The notes under the pieces are model-generated. The model was not told the origin of the DNA. It made no database searches and worked only from the letters and a program-made list of their open reading frames with translations. This document shows, piece by piece, positions 11,272-23,271 of a stretch of DNA of 64,000 bases (its first letter is position 1; each line of letters starts with the position of its first letter). The translations under genes and the position numbers were made by a program. The stretch is from Cristatella mucedo (Eukaryota > Bryozoa > Phylactolaemata > Cristatellidae), in assembly GCA_009760855.2 (NCBI GenBank), contig WPIO01000006.1, positions 2,406,501-2,470,500 on the forward strand, written 5' to 3'.

Positions 11272-12109
11272 AATAATAATAATAATAATAATTCCCTTGA
11301 TAAAGCGCCCTCAGAGAACTTAATCTCTCTCTAGGCGCTTTACATTAGCTGTAAAGTGAAATGCAATTGAAAGGTAAGTAAAATCATGCTTGAAAAAACA
11401 AACGAAATGAATAATATGGTTAGGGGTGACATGCACAGGGTCAGCATGCAAATGTGGTTAGTGGCAGCATACACAGTGTCAGCACGCATAAGCACATGAA
11501 GGACGAATCACAGGGACCCACTGAATGCTGTCCTAAATAGGTGTGTTTTTAGGTTCCTTTTAAATGTGGTCAGGTCAGGGGATGTTCTGACGCAGGTCGG
11601 GAGAGAGTTCCAGGCTTTGGGAGCATATGAACTACATGCACGGTCTCCAAAGGATTTAAGGTTTGTACGAGGTATTTGTAGACTGTTGGATTCCGAAAAG
11701 CGGGTGGTACGATGCTTAGCCTGATGGGGTAGTATATCTGACAGATTGGCTGGAGCCATAGAATGAAGAGACCTAAAAGTGAGCGACAAAACCTTGAAGT
11801 CAATCCGTTGCTTGACTGGTAGCCAGTGCAGGTCGGCGAGAAGTGGAGTAATGTGGCAACTGCGACGCTCACGACAGACAAGCCTAGCTGCAGAGTTTTG
11901 CACCAGCTGCAATCGCCTGATCGCACATGCTGGTAGGCCAGTGAGCAGTGAGTTGCAGAAGTCGAGACGAGATGTCACGAATGCATGGACCAACTTGGAC
12001 GTGGTATTTTTATCTAAACAAGCCCGAATTTTAGCAATGTTATGAAGCTGAAAATAGGCGGATTTGACTGTGGAGCTGATGTGGTCGTCTAACGAGAGGT
12101 CGCAACATT
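11272..12109 (-). mobile_element. LINE family A, 3' fragment with target-site duplication
   Basis: Read on the minus strand, this copy holds the last about 160 codons of the reverse transcriptase ORF (VHAFVTSRLDFCNSLL to the C-terminus), the 3' UTR, the tail hairpin and an AAT run next to 11,272. CAACATT at 11,265-11,271 and 12,103-12,109 is the target-site duplication. Copy B has the empty site (single CAACATT at about 36,156-36,162). Confidence 0.9.
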
Positions 12110-13174
12110 ACACCGGAAGTATTTGCGCTCGGCAGCTCTTTAGCCAAACATGTGTTAAATATTTACTCAAATCATTTCAAATCAAATTTATTCAAATCCT
12201 CAAGACTTCCTGCAATTTCAGCGCTCGTATTAAGCCAACACGCACACTATTAGTCGCCTCTCCGCACTTGTCGACTACACTCGAATCTATTGTCTACCTG
12301 CTGACTTGGTCTCCAACATCTCAGTTGACTGCTATGCTTCTTATATTAATCAGACATTTAAGCTACGATTTCCTACATTCTTTTCATCGAGCTTATTTCA
12401 GCTAGATTTTTTAGTATCAGTAGATACTGAGAGCACTATTCTCACAGATAGCGTAAAAAATATGTGCAGCTAGGAAATGTCACATTCGACTGCAGTGATT
12501 GTAAATAGTTCCACCAGCGTATCTGCGCATCCTACAGCGCGACTATCCAGGCTGACACAACGACACACCGAGCGCTGGAGGGGCTCTGCACGGCCGCCTC
12601 AGCGACGCGATACACTTCTGACTGCTGTCGCTGGCGCGCCTTCTGCCGTGGTCATGTCACTGTTAAACCCTACAGTTGACGGCGCCGCTCTGAACAGGAC
12701 GCGTGATTGCTTGGAAAATTTGATAACGACAGTGCCGCTAAAAATTAGCTGTAGTAGTGCATAGTATTTCTAACAATCCTGGAGCTGCATTTAGTTTTTA
12801 TTTTAAAATTGCCGATTTCCAAAGAAGGGCAAAAGAAGGACTTGTTATGCTTTTCAACCGCTGGCAAGTGAGTGATTCCCGTCCGAATTAGGTGCTCTTT
12901 GCTTTGCCTGTAGCAGAAAAGGAAAAACAAAGGGGGTATACCTTTGTACGTAGAGAAAAGGCAAAAGCTGCAAGATTTGAAGTTGCCTCCCGTTGCTGTC
13001 ATCACCAAAAACCAAAAGAGGAAGGGGCGGAATTCTCGAGCGCTATTCCGCTCGCCCTTGCATTCAGTGAAAGTGGCGAAGCCCTCACAACCAGAGACAG
13101 ACTTGGAGACGGGCCGTTACAGAGGGATCTTCCAAAGACTCACAGACTAATGCACTGCCATCTGTTCATTTTGC
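12110..13174. other. Duplicated block, then unique sequence; no gene seen
   Basis: The stretch 12,110-12,680 matches 36,163-36,722 in copy B. Beyond about 12,680 the match is lost until 18,310, so B has lost about 5.6 kb or A has gained it. Short frames have no family resemblance. Confidence 0.5.
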
Positions 13175-13785
13175 TATCAAATGTAAAGCGCCTGGAAAGA
13201 GATTGAGCCCTTTGATGGCGCTATATCTTGTGTATTCTTATTATCCTTATTATAACTTCAAGGCTTTGTCCCACACTTTTAGGTTCCTTCATTCTTTGAC
13301 TCCTTTTGACTCCTATCAGATCTATTCCCCCACCAGGCCAAGCTACGTATCACCCCATTTTCGAAATCTAACCGTTTACCCATACCTCGTGCAAACCTCA
13401 AATGCTTTGGAGACCGTGCAAGTTCGTATGCTCCCAAAGCCTGGAGACCACTCCCGACTTGCGTTACGACATCCCCTGACTTGACCACTTTTGAAAAAAA
13501 ATTAAAAATGCACCAATTCGTGACAGCATTTAGTGGGTCCCTGTGATTCGTCCTTCATGTGCGTATGCGTGCTGACACTGCATGCTGCCACTAGCCGCAC
13601 TTGCATGCTGACCCTGTGCATGTCATCCCTTAATCGTGTTATTCTTGTTGTTGATTGAGCATGCTTCCACTAACCATTCGATCGTGCTTCCTTTGCAGCA
13701 AATGTAAAGTGCCATAGAAAGAGATTGAGTTCTCTACGAGGGCGCTATATCAAACACATTATTACTATTATTATTATTATTATCT
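13175..13785 (+). mobile_element. Two LINE family A tail fragments in series
   Basis: At 13,175-13,252 there is a tail hairpin (AAATGTAAAGCGCC, then GAGATTGAG) with an ATT-like run. From 13,253 a degraded copy of the last coding segment and 3' UTR follows, ending with another hairpin and an ATT run at about 13,758-13,783. Confidence 0.8.
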
Positions 13786-15060
13786 CTTTTCCGTCGGTCT
13801 TCCGCCTACGTCATCATTCGCGGTGGGCCGTTGGTTTCAGGACAGAAAGCCGTCACCCATTGGCTCGGCTCGATTCTCTGGGCAAAGAGAAGGCAACCAA
13901 TCACATACGCCTTAAAGACCCAGCCTTTTTTTCATTTACAGAAATGGCGGGAGACGGCACGACAGCGTTAGCGAGGCTTACCGGGTATGTCCCTGCTCTT
14001 ATGGAACACGTTTGGTGAGCATAATGGAGTGTGTTAATTAGAGAGAGGTCGGCAAGACTTATAACTTCTTAGCTGAGCCTCACCAGCGACCGTTCGCCAT
14101 AGCCTACGGCCTCAATTACAGCGAGTCCAAAATTACTCAGTGGGTGGTGCTTTTGCCGACGACTGACAGGACAGCCGCTCGGGTGAACGCTGCCCAGTCG
14201 TCCGTCAGTTTGACCAAAGGAAACTGACGGACAGAAAACTAACCGTGTAAACACGCTTAAAGAGGGGGAAAGAGTTGTAAAAAAAAAATTTCCAGGTAGC
14301 ACCACGTTACGTCGGTCTCCGTGGGTGAGGTGCAAGGTCGGGGGACGGATACTGTATACCACCGTCAAAACGTGTTACCTCCAGGATTGGTAGGCTGCTA
14401 AATAGTATGGCCAGTCTGCCAACTTTCAGCAAGACAGCGTCACGAAAAATTGGTACCGCGCGGCTAAGGATACCAAAGGCAAGCTGAAAACAATGAGAGT
14501 ATTAATAATAATAATGTATCTCATATAAAATAGCTCGTGGCATAGCTTGACGATTTGAGTCAGAAAAGCTAATCCGAGCATTGGCGACCGTCCGTGAAGG
14601 CATTGTAAAACTAATTGCTTGCAGGTCTTGATTTCGGCACGGTAAGACGCTTGCAGGTAAGGTGCAAGACTCTGCAGCTTCTCGGGTCTGTCGTGAACAG
14701 CTGACGCCTTCAAGATGGCTTCGGTCCGATTGAGTCCCTTCCTCTTTCGAAGTGTTTTCGCTGCTATTTCCCACGACCCCTCTCCCCCTCCGTGGCCTGA
14801 TGTACCAAGGGCCCTCCGTAGTACAGTTTAGGTCCCCTTTTATTGTTGGCGCGTGCGATGTTTGTCATAACGATATGGGTTTAATCGGGCGGCGTAGCTG
14901 GGAAGGATGAAGGTGCCAAGTCAACGACAGTTTGCAAAATAGTCGAAAAATAGTGCAATTGCAAAATAGTCGCCAAATTGTGCGCCCTGAAAACAGCGGC
15001 TCGGAATGCAGCGGTGCCGCGTGTGAGCCCACAGCAGGAGAGGAGAATTCGTTTTCCCTT
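13786..15060. other. Unassigned sequence with one perfect hairpin
   Basis: No supportable gene. A 12-bp perfect inverted repeat with a 9-nt loop lies at 14,200-14,232. Confidence 0.4.
14200..14232. other. Perfect 12-bp hairpin
   Basis: GTCCGTCAGTTT (14,200-14,211) is the exact reverse complement of AAACTGACGGAC (14,221-14,232), with a 9-nt loop. No U-tract terminator or gene end lies next to it, so no function is assigned. Confidence 0.6.
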
Positions 15061-15061
15061 T

Positions 15062-15152
15062 GCATCGAATGTAAAGCGCCTAGAAAGAGATTGAGTTTTC
15101 TGATGGAGCTTTATCAAGTGCATTATTATTATTACTATTATTATTATTCAAG
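15062..15152 (+). mobile_element. LINE family A tail fragment
   Basis: AATGTAAAGCGCCTAGAAAG, GAGATTGAG, a GAGCTTTATCAAGTGC segment and an ATT run make up only the 3' end of the family. Confidence 0.8.
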
Positions 15153-15206
15153 CTCCGGCCGTGACCTTAAAAGCGTGGCAGTGAGTCCAGCCGGGGTTGG
15201 TGAGCA

Positions 15207-15224
15207 ATAGAGAGGAGAGAGAGT

Positions 15225-15265
<41 letters not shown>

Positions 15266-15560
15266 AGGAAGGGAGGGAGGAGAGGGGGAGGGAGAGCGAG
15301 AGCGAGAGGATGAGAGAGAGAGAGTGAGAGAGAGAGGTGAGAGGTGGAGAGGGAGAGACAGAGAGAGATAGAGAGAGAAGAGAAGAGTTAGAGATAGAGA
15401 GAAAGAGGAAGAGAGAGGGGAACAGAGAGAGAGAGAGAGAGAGAGGGAGAGGAAGAGAGAGAGATATATATAAAGAGTAGAGTTAGAGATGGAGAGAGAG
15501 GGAGGGAGAGAGGGGAGGGGAGAGAGGGGAGGAGGAAGGAAGGGAGAGAGAGAGAGATAG
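15207..15560. repeat. GA-rich low-complexity tract
   Basis: About 350 bp are almost entirely purine on the plus strand, mainly GAGA with GGGA interruptions. The Ser/Leu-rich frame on the minus strand is a product of this composition. Confidence 0.95.
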
Positions 15561-15809
15561 CTGCAGGGTGCACGCCCTCTGGCAACGTGAGCTTAGCCAA
15601 ACGCTATGCAACTAGTAGCCAGCTGTCGTCAGCAACGCCGCACCTCTCGGATGCGTTTCTCGCTACGCTCGGGCGACGTCGTTTTTCAAGTTTCCACAGC
15701 CAAGCAGCCGCATCGGGCCATTCGCTCGCCGAGAAGCGAACTCTTCGTCCTTCCGATAGCGAAGGGCGGGACGCGAGACCAATTTCGGCACCAGCCGGCA
15801 CAGAACTAA

Positions 15810-16060
15810 GGAGCTAGTTAAATTTGCTGCAAGCCACTGTGGAAGGCAGCTCCTAATATGTGATAGGGATCGGACGTGATGGTTAGCTGTAGAAGCAGTC
15901 TTCTGAATGAAGCTTTTAAAATGTAGGCAGCTGTCGAAAACGACACCTAAATTTCGAAAATGTGTCTGCAGACGCTTCCGAGCGGAGCTACTTCGGCGGG
16001 GTGCTTTGGATTCATCTAAAATGGGGAGTGTAAACTTTTAGAGAAGTACTGCTCTTACAA
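15810..16060 (-). mobile_element. LINE family B relic
   Basis: The minus-strand translation gives NLGVVFDSCL, KSFIQKTAS and RSCLPQWL segments that match the family-B ORF at about 25,370-25,500. It is truncated at both ends and decayed. Confidence 0.65.
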
Positions 16061-17400
16061 AATGCAGATGTGACATTTGTGTAGATCGGTTAAAGAGACC
16101 GTGGGATTTTGGCACGTTTAGTGTCGATTCTAGAGGGGCGCTATCGTTTTTCCAAAGCGCAACCATATTTCAGATGTGCTACAAAAGAGGCCATTATTAT
16201 TAAAATAATCGGTAACTTGGGAGGAAAGTCGATATTGCAAGCAGCATAAAATTACAGAGAGTGGAATCTGTGGAAGCATGGTCTGGAGGCGGCGTGCCTC
16301 TCACGGGCAGCGCTTGGCATTAATGCACCTATCCATTGAAGGTGCTTAACTTGTCTAGGTGCTTGAAATCTGCTAGACCGACTCGCTTTATGCACATTCA
16401 AAATCGGTTTCCAGAAGGCACTCGAAATTCTAAAGCGGGTGGTCATATTTAGTATCGCTATCGGCGATGAGTGTATCCCCCTTTACCGACCAGACGACGT
16501 TAAGGTGGCAACAACGGTGCAGACTTCACCGATATGGTATATGTACAGTAAAGTATACGATACCGATATGGTATATGGCAGAGGTATATGTGTGACCGAC
16601 CAGCAGCGCTCGTAAGGAGTGGCTGTTTTCGCCGTGGCAGCAGTTAGAGGCAGTTTGAGGAGAATGTGATCGAGTGGAGCGAGAACGAAAGGTTCCGTGC
16701 GATTGAAAACAGACATAGGAGTAACCAAAAGTAGTAGACGGCAAATGAAAAAGGGGCGCGCATTTTATGTGTGACCTTATGCATCTCAGCATTTCAAATC
16801 TCAGGACTAGTGGTTACACGTAGATTGCTCTCCACTGCAATACCTATTCACTGTCTATCTGTCTACTATCCACCATCTACTTGAATGGGAAAGTAGTACG
16901 GGCCTTAAGACGCCGCTGGCTTTGAACGGTCTGCGAGACTGACATGCTAACAATCAGAAAAAAAAGATAGCCGCTGTCCTTCTACAGGCAGCTTCCCTCA
17001 GTGTTAATACGGTCCTGTAATCCGATCTTGTGCCATACGTTATACTGGTCTTATCATACCACGAAGAATCTATGCTGTTGCCTTGGTCAGCTTTGTCTGT
17101 CGGACCCCATGGATGCATACAATTCAAGCCTCCAATCATCCTCCAAGGAGTATACCAAGGCATGCATGCTATGCTCTAGAACCTTGCCCAGAACCATTTC
17201 AATCCTGCCGCCGACCAGTTGGTCGCCACCCCTTAACTGGCCTAAACTGAAGACACGGTACCACGTGACGCGGGCGACTCCTTCGACACTTCGAGCATGC
17301 ACCGGTTGAGATTGTTATAAGAACAGTGATTTTTATTAATAAGGGTATAACCCGGCGCGGCTATTGTCTGACGAGCCCGATTACTAGAACGCCGAACTAA
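16061..17400. other. No gene recognised
   Basis: Only short unrelated frames are present. A minus-strand fragment near 16,980-17,300 was considered as a transposase relic but not accepted. Confidence 0.3.
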
Positions 17401-18900
17401 TGCGATCACCCGCTTCCTAAGCTGCCCACACGCCAGCGGTCCAGGCGGCACAGCCCATTGGCGAAGGAAAGCGCGAGAGAGGATTCGCGGCCGCCAAGCG
17501 CAGTCGACGGGAGGACCGCGGTCCCCGACGCCGAGCAGCGCACGCCCGCGAGCTCACAGTCGCCTCGAGGCTGCACAGCGCCCTTAGTAGGACTGCGACT
17601 CTTTCTAGGCATTTAACACATGCTAGAGTGGCGATGCTGGTCTTCGATTGGCGAGCCTGGTGCAAGGCGGTTCGGTCTCAGCAGAATTGAATATTCTAGA
17701 GCGCCTAAAGAACCTTTTGAGGGCGAATGCCAGAGAAGAGGAGGCCGTGAACTTGCACGGCGCGTCAAGGTCGAAATGTAGCTCCAGCTTCTCTCCTGTC
17801 CCTCGCCCGCCCGCCCGATCCCCAAAGCCAGGCTTCGCCCTTAGCGGCGAGTGCTCCCGCCGTTCGTCGTCGGGCTGCCCCACACTGTAGGCAGCCGACG
17901 GCCAGTATCTGCACCGCAGCAGCAGCACCAGCGGCAGCGCACTTCCTTCCCACCAGCGACTGACTGGAGAGGGAGTTCGATCTCGAGCGAGTGCGCCACT
18001 AATCCTGCAATCCGACGATCGGCTACTCCCTCCACGACGACCGCCACCGCCTCCTGTTCGTCGACGCCCTCGCTCGCTCACCGTCGCTCGTAGTCCGTCC
18101 CCGTTGCACCGTCGCTGGACTACGACCGCGACGAGCGATCTCGTTCGAAGCACGAAGCGAACCGACAGCAGAGCCAGCAGACAGAGCAGCAGCCGTCGCT
18201 GCCGCCGCCCGAGTCGAAGCGAGCGCTCGCGCGACGGAATCTTCTCTCCTCAAAAAAGCCGCCGCTTCGAAGGCCGAGGGAAGGTGAGCGGTGATGCGGC
18301 AGCAGCGACGGCGGCAGCAGCGGCAGCAGCGCCTGTGAGCAGCCTACCTCCTTCACAGGCCGCTCTGGCCTCTTGACGATGGCGCCTCCGGCGTTCAGCA
18401 GTGGTCGCTCAGGCACGGCGCCCTCGCTTGTTGTCGCTAGTCGAGGAGCGAGACAGAGGAGGCTGACGCTTCTCGCCGAGTGCGTCCGACCGAGTGCGCC
18501 CGTCGTCAGGGGTCGATGCTACCCGACGACGGATCTCCCCGAGCTCCGCCCCCGCCCCCCACTATAGCTAACCGCACGAGCTCGGCTGAGCAGAAATTTG
18601 TACGAGCAAGTACGCCGCAAATTGAGTTGGCTTGCGCAATGCCATTGCAATTTAAGTTCTTTTGAGAAAGCGCAAATAGTTTCCATTGTCTTCAAGTTTG
18701 CTTCGCCTGCCGCGCTCCTCACTACGGTAAACACGGTCTTGGGTGAAAGCCACCTTTGACCCTCGCAGAGCAAACACAAGGCGAAGGTGAACGCATCCGA
18801 GCCGGCTACGGGTGGCTAAGAGTGAGGTGCCAATTCGCTCGCGAGCCGCCAGTGATAGCGACATCGAGCCGCTCTGGCGGCGCAGATGCTGAAGCCCAGC
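17400..18900. other. GC-rich, CpG-rich block, partly duplicated
   Basis: Composition rises sharply here compared with the flanks, with many CG dinucleotides. Overlapping frames exist on both strands, as expected from GC content. The part 18,310-18,805 is repeated at 36,740-37,223. It could be a promoter-type CpG island or a first exon, but I see no domain, no conserved frame between the copies and no splice evidence, so no gene is called. Confidence 0.4.
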
Positions 18901-18987
18901 AACCCGGCGAAGACCTCGTAACGACGAAGAGGTGATAACGTGAAATGTAGTAAGCCAGCTCTACACCTTTACAGGCATAATTTGTAA

Positions 18988-18989
18988 GT

Positions 18990-19020
<31 letters not shown>

Positions 19021-19052
19021 GTGTACAGTTTATATATATATATATATATAAC
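18988..19052. repeat. (TA)n tracts
   Basis: Two TA runs are separated by ATATGTGTGTACAGT. Confidence 0.9.
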
Positions 19053-19055
19053 TCA

Positions 19056-19215
19056 TGTGTATAGCACCCTAAGAGAACTTAATCTCTATTCAGGCGCTTC
19101 ACGTATGCAACGGGGCTTGAGCCCACGACCTCGGTCAGCAAATATATTCACCTTGACCTCGGTTGCTAGAGGTGAGCACCATAGAAACAGTGCTGATTTG
19201 GTAGCTAGAACCCAA
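19056..19215 (-). mobile_element. SINE-1 copy
   Basis: On the minus strand it reads GAGGTCGTGGGCTCAAGCCCC, then GCGCCTGAATAGAGATTAAG and TTCTCTTAGGGTGCTATAC. It has the same head and tail arrangement as the copy at 10,368 and the fragment at 47,559. Confidence 0.7.
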
Positions 19216-19259
19216 ATCGGGCTAACGTCGGCTTTAGGTTGGCTTAAGGATTTTTAAAG

Positions 19260-19830
19260 GTATAATGTATAGGTGTGTATATAATTCATTCGCATAGCGG
19301 CGTAAGAGAAGCTAGTCCGTAAGAATGGAGTACATTCGGGGGGGGGGTTCATTATCATCTTCTCGTTGCTATTTTTGATGAACGTTCAAGACCTTTGCAA
19401 TAAAGCAATGCGGGGCGGGGTAAAGCGAAATGATTCTATTGAAAGGCGTGACGGCGGCGGTGAATTGAATGCTAACACCGGACGTCGGCGGCGGCGGTCC
19501 TCCGTGCTTTGCTTTTAAGAGTTCGCGCGCGCGCGTGCGTGTGAGAACCGAGGGAGAACCAATCGTGCGAGAAACACGTGACAGCACGGACCAATTACGG
19601 TTCGACGAATTCTCGCAATTCACAGCCGTCTACTCTAATTAAGGTAAATTTGACCTGAAATTGAAGGTGCCAAGTTCAAAGTTCCAATGACTACTATATA
19701 TACTCTACCGTCGTTTTTATGCGCCCGGCGAATTCGCGGCCGTTGCGCTCATTGCGCTCACGCGGCAGCATGCAAATGGGCTGCCAAGACCCACGTGCCT
19801 GTACCGCAATCCTCTTTGAGTGACCTCAAT
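19260..19830. other. No gene recognised
   Basis: This stretch holds a G9 run near 19,339 and an alternating purine-pyrimidine stretch (GCGCGCGCGTGCGTGTG) near 19,523. No frame is supportable. Confidence 0.3.
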
Positions 19831-21790
19831 TCCACCTCAAATCGGCTGCACTCAGCTCCAGCCAGTAATCAATAAAGCACTGAGCTATGTTTTTAAGTGT
19901 ACCCACAACATTGGGCCATTCCACTCGCGCGTTCTCACGAAGTCCTCTGAAATATATTGCAGCGGCCCGGACCTGTACCACACTCCCCTGCATTCCACCA
20001 CAAAGCGAAAGAAATCATGTGCTAAAAGCTCTCTTTTTTATTTTACGCGACAGTAAACTCGGTGATATTAGAGGACTCTGAAAATTACACGAGAGTCTGC
20101 ACTAGCAGACTCTACAATGCGCTGCAATCGATTGCAACGGTGGCCAAGGAAAATACCGTAATCAACTGCAATACATCCCGAAAAAACCAGAAACAGATTG
20201 CACCGAGCTCCGCTTTTCACTGCATATTAAAGCACACTGCGTTAATGCGCACGCACTTAAATGCAAGCCATTTCGTGCGAAACCGCAGTGCTCTCTGACA
20301 AAGCACGGCAATCGCCCGAAATGGCCTGGGCAAATGCCGTATTTCACTCTAATAAAAATGAAAATGATCTTGAAAAATAGACAATGTGAACCTCCAATTC
20401 ACGTTGCACATAATAATAGATACTCAGCTCTGAGTGCACCCACAAAATTTTGCGCCGTTGCTCATGTGCGTTCTCAGACGATGCCCTGCAGCTGACTGGA
20501 ATGCCCGGTTCTATACCGCAAACCACGTCACTAAGCATATAAAACGAACAGAAATCGTTCACTAAAAGCTCTAATTTTTATTGCACAGTACTCTACTTTT
20601 CACTTATGATTTACTCGCACAATTTCATTACAACTGCCTTCGGCATTCACATGCAATGCACTGCAATTGACTGCCACTGTCAGGGATAAAACAGCAACGT
20701 AAAACATTCCGCTACAAAATGTCCAGATATTGATTTCTAATTCTTCAATTTTGAATATATATCATAGCGCACTAATTTTAAAGTACAACTGCATGATTTG
20801 AACTCGGTGCAGTAGTGCAATCTCAGGCAATAGATGGATATCTTGCAATCTCAGCCAATGGGTGGCAATCGAAAGCGATGTGGTTGGCCCAAAGCAAAAA
20901 ATCCTATACAATCCACCGCAACTTGACCAGAATTGGCAGCACGAAGATGCTATCCTCACTGCATTTAACACAACAATGTCTTCAGAGTGCAGCCAAATTT
21001 CTGACCATTTATTGCGATAAATGTCGCATGCCAACCGGCGCAATGGCCGGGGTCAATGTCAAAATTCGTCGCAAATCGACCAGAAATTGGCTGCTTGAAG
21101 TTCCTGTTCTCGTTGCATTTAAAATGTCACTGTATTTAAAGTGCAGCCGCATAGTTTAACCCTCGTTCGTTTTGGAAAATTCATGGCATTAGATCGCAAT
21201 AATCAAGGCAAATGCGGTGATCTATTCGATCGCTTGAAAATTAACATACAGTGGCTGTGCGAAGCTTCAATTCACAAAGTATTTAACATTTCAGTTGGTT
21301 GAAAGTGCCTCAGTTAATTTTCAAGCTATTTTGCACGTAATTGTTTCTGGCAATCGACGGCAATTGAAAGCAAGCCGTTGAGCATCCGCGGTTCAAACCA
21401 CCTGGACAAAAGCGTAATCCATTACGATCTTTTGCAGGTTCACAGTAATAGGCTGAGCGAAGCTCCAATCTAGATTTCTTAGTCCTTAGCACTCTAGCTT
21501 CCGTGAACCCAAGAAATGCCACGGTGAGTGAACGCTCGTTCTCGGACACTACATTGAAATCGACTGCAATGGCCGGGGACAATACTGATACTCCACTACG
21601 ATCCACCAAGAATGCCCGTAAATAGGTCTGGTGGGAAGGCTCGCTCTTTGGATCGTACAATTCCGAGCGCTCGATTTTAGAGTGCACTCGCAGCATCTCA
21701 TAGCCTTGAGCATTCGTTCTTTCTCGGGAAAGGCAGTGCACACAAATCAACTGCTGCAGTGGTCCCTGCAAAACCACTATATAATGTATT
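19830..21790. repeat. Second diverged satellite with higher-order structure
   Basis: Motifs like AATCGACTGCAATGGCCGGG, CACTGCATTTAAA and GAGTGCACCCACAA recur. A longer match aligns about 19,886-20,050 with about 20,432-20,590, an offset near 545 bp, or about three basic units of 180 bp. Similarity is low, so unit length and boundaries are approximate. Confidence 0.55.
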
Positions 21791-22350
21791 GAAACGTATC
21801 TCCGTCTGTAACTCCACAAAGGCTATGAGGGTGTTACGATGGAGAGTTGTTTATAGCCCGCTCACAGCCTACGCGGCTTTCGGTGCGCATTTGGTAGCCA
21901 ACAGACTTTATCACATGCAACAAAGAGAAAGTGGGAGGTATAGCAGAGTCAGGAGAGCAGTCGAGGTAGTGAGTAGCGTGGAAGTAGCAGCTCAGGACCG
22001 CGAAAAATGATAAGCCATAGTCGGCAGTAAGAGAATAGTTGTCGTTACGTAAGAATTGTGGAAGCGAGTTCCACAGTCTAGGACCTGCAGAGCTAAAGCT
22101 TATGTCGCCAACGGTCTTCAAGCGTAGGAATGAAACAGCTAATTTATTGTCCACACGGGACCTGAGGGCGCGAACAGGCTGAAACTGGTGCACCAGTCCA
22201 GCTAGGTAAGAAGAAGCCAAGCCGTACCAGACCTTGTGGGTCAGCGTAAGAACTTAGCTCTGTATCCGTTGATCAACCGGCAGCTATCCTAGCTCTTTTA
22301 GCAAAATAGACACGTGGTCAAGCTTCTGAGACTTGAAAGCTTGCCTTGCA
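21790..22350 (-). mobile_element. LINE family B, 3' fragment
   Basis: The minus-strand translation matches the C-terminus of the family-B ORF (DNKLAVxFLRLKTVG, SAGPRLWNSLPQFLRND, YGSSFFAVLSCYF-like) and includes the short 3' UTR ending GTGGAGTTACAGACGGAGA. The first part is frameshifted. Confidence 0.85.
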
Positions 22351-23239
22351 GCCAAGTATTCAAATATCCATAGCCATTTACAGTGGCCGAGTTGCTTTTT
22401 TTTGGTAAATCTACTCGGAGCAGCCGCACATCCATAACAAATCAGACAATCAGGTGCAGCTGAAAATTGTTTTCATTTTGCAGCGCGTTATGATTCACGA
22501 AACCTCACGGTAATTCTAAGGTTTCAGGCCGTTCCTTCGCCTAATAGACGGGCTTGCGCAGGCCGGTGCCATTACTTTAGTGCAAGCCAACTTCAATAAG
22601 CATGAAATCACCAAAAGTCCACGAAAACTGACGGGATAAGTTAATTTATAGATTGCATTTTTTTCACTGCACTCTTTAAAAAGTGTGCAGACAAATATTT
22701 AAGGAAATTTGAAAAGAGGTTTCCTTGCAATGGCCTGCTGACGACTACATCGTCTTGGCCAAAAATCGGAATACACTATACTCCATAAAAAACCGGTCAT
22801 GATTAACCTTAGGGACATTCGATTGCCTATAAGACTAATTTGTGTTCACGGTGCGCCTTAACACAAATTGATAGAGTTTAGCAAGTTCGTTGTCCTAGAG
22901 ATAGGCTACAAAGCCTAGTGACTGCTCCTGACTTTCCGTGCTGAAATTAGATTAATCCAAGCACACAAACTTAGATTGAGTCTGACAACAACTTTGAAGG
23001 CAAAACCGACAAAGTGCATCGCTTCTGCTAATTGATTGTGGGCTTTGTAAAAGTGCTCTCGCGGTCACCGCTTCTTAAAATGCTCAATAAAGATCCACTG
23101 CCGACGATCTACGGCAGTGCTGACAATCATAATACAGCCTTAATACTTTAGAAAACCCGCATGGGCTGATCAGAACAACCACTTGATTTTATTATATTCG
23201 CGAGGCATTTTAAGTCAAGCGATGAGCACGAATAATCTC
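22351..23239. other. No gene recognised
   Basis: AT-rich sequence with no supportable frame or repeat match inside the window. Confidence 0.3.
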
Positions 23240-23271
23240 ACGCTACACGAAAGACACCTGGAAAAACCTGG

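Larger units (their letters stand above)
1..12680. repeat. Segmental duplication, copy A
   Basis: This block is the partner of 29,035-36,722 in the same orientation. It contains satellite monomers, an old minus-strand LINE, sulfotransferase exon 1, a SINE and a 15-bp minisatellite in the same order as copy B. Relative to B it carries three extra LINE insertions (282-690, 3,160-5,837 and 11,272-12,109) and retains about 1.1 kb (roughly 1,240-2,335) that B lacks. By eye, 5,838-6,240 and 7,555-10,300 are almost identical to B, while the stretches between are nearer 90 percent. Confidence 0.9.

Noticed and set aside
16954-17302. Possible Harbinger-type nuclease relic (IGGLNCMH on the minus strand)
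   Set aside because: Resemblance to the IGxIDxTH motif is limited to a few residues and the surrounding sequence does not fit.
17400-18660. Many overlapping frames of 60-176 codons
   Set aside because: High GC content lowers stop frequency on both strands. None keeps its frame in the duplicated copy at 36,740-37,223 and none has a domain.
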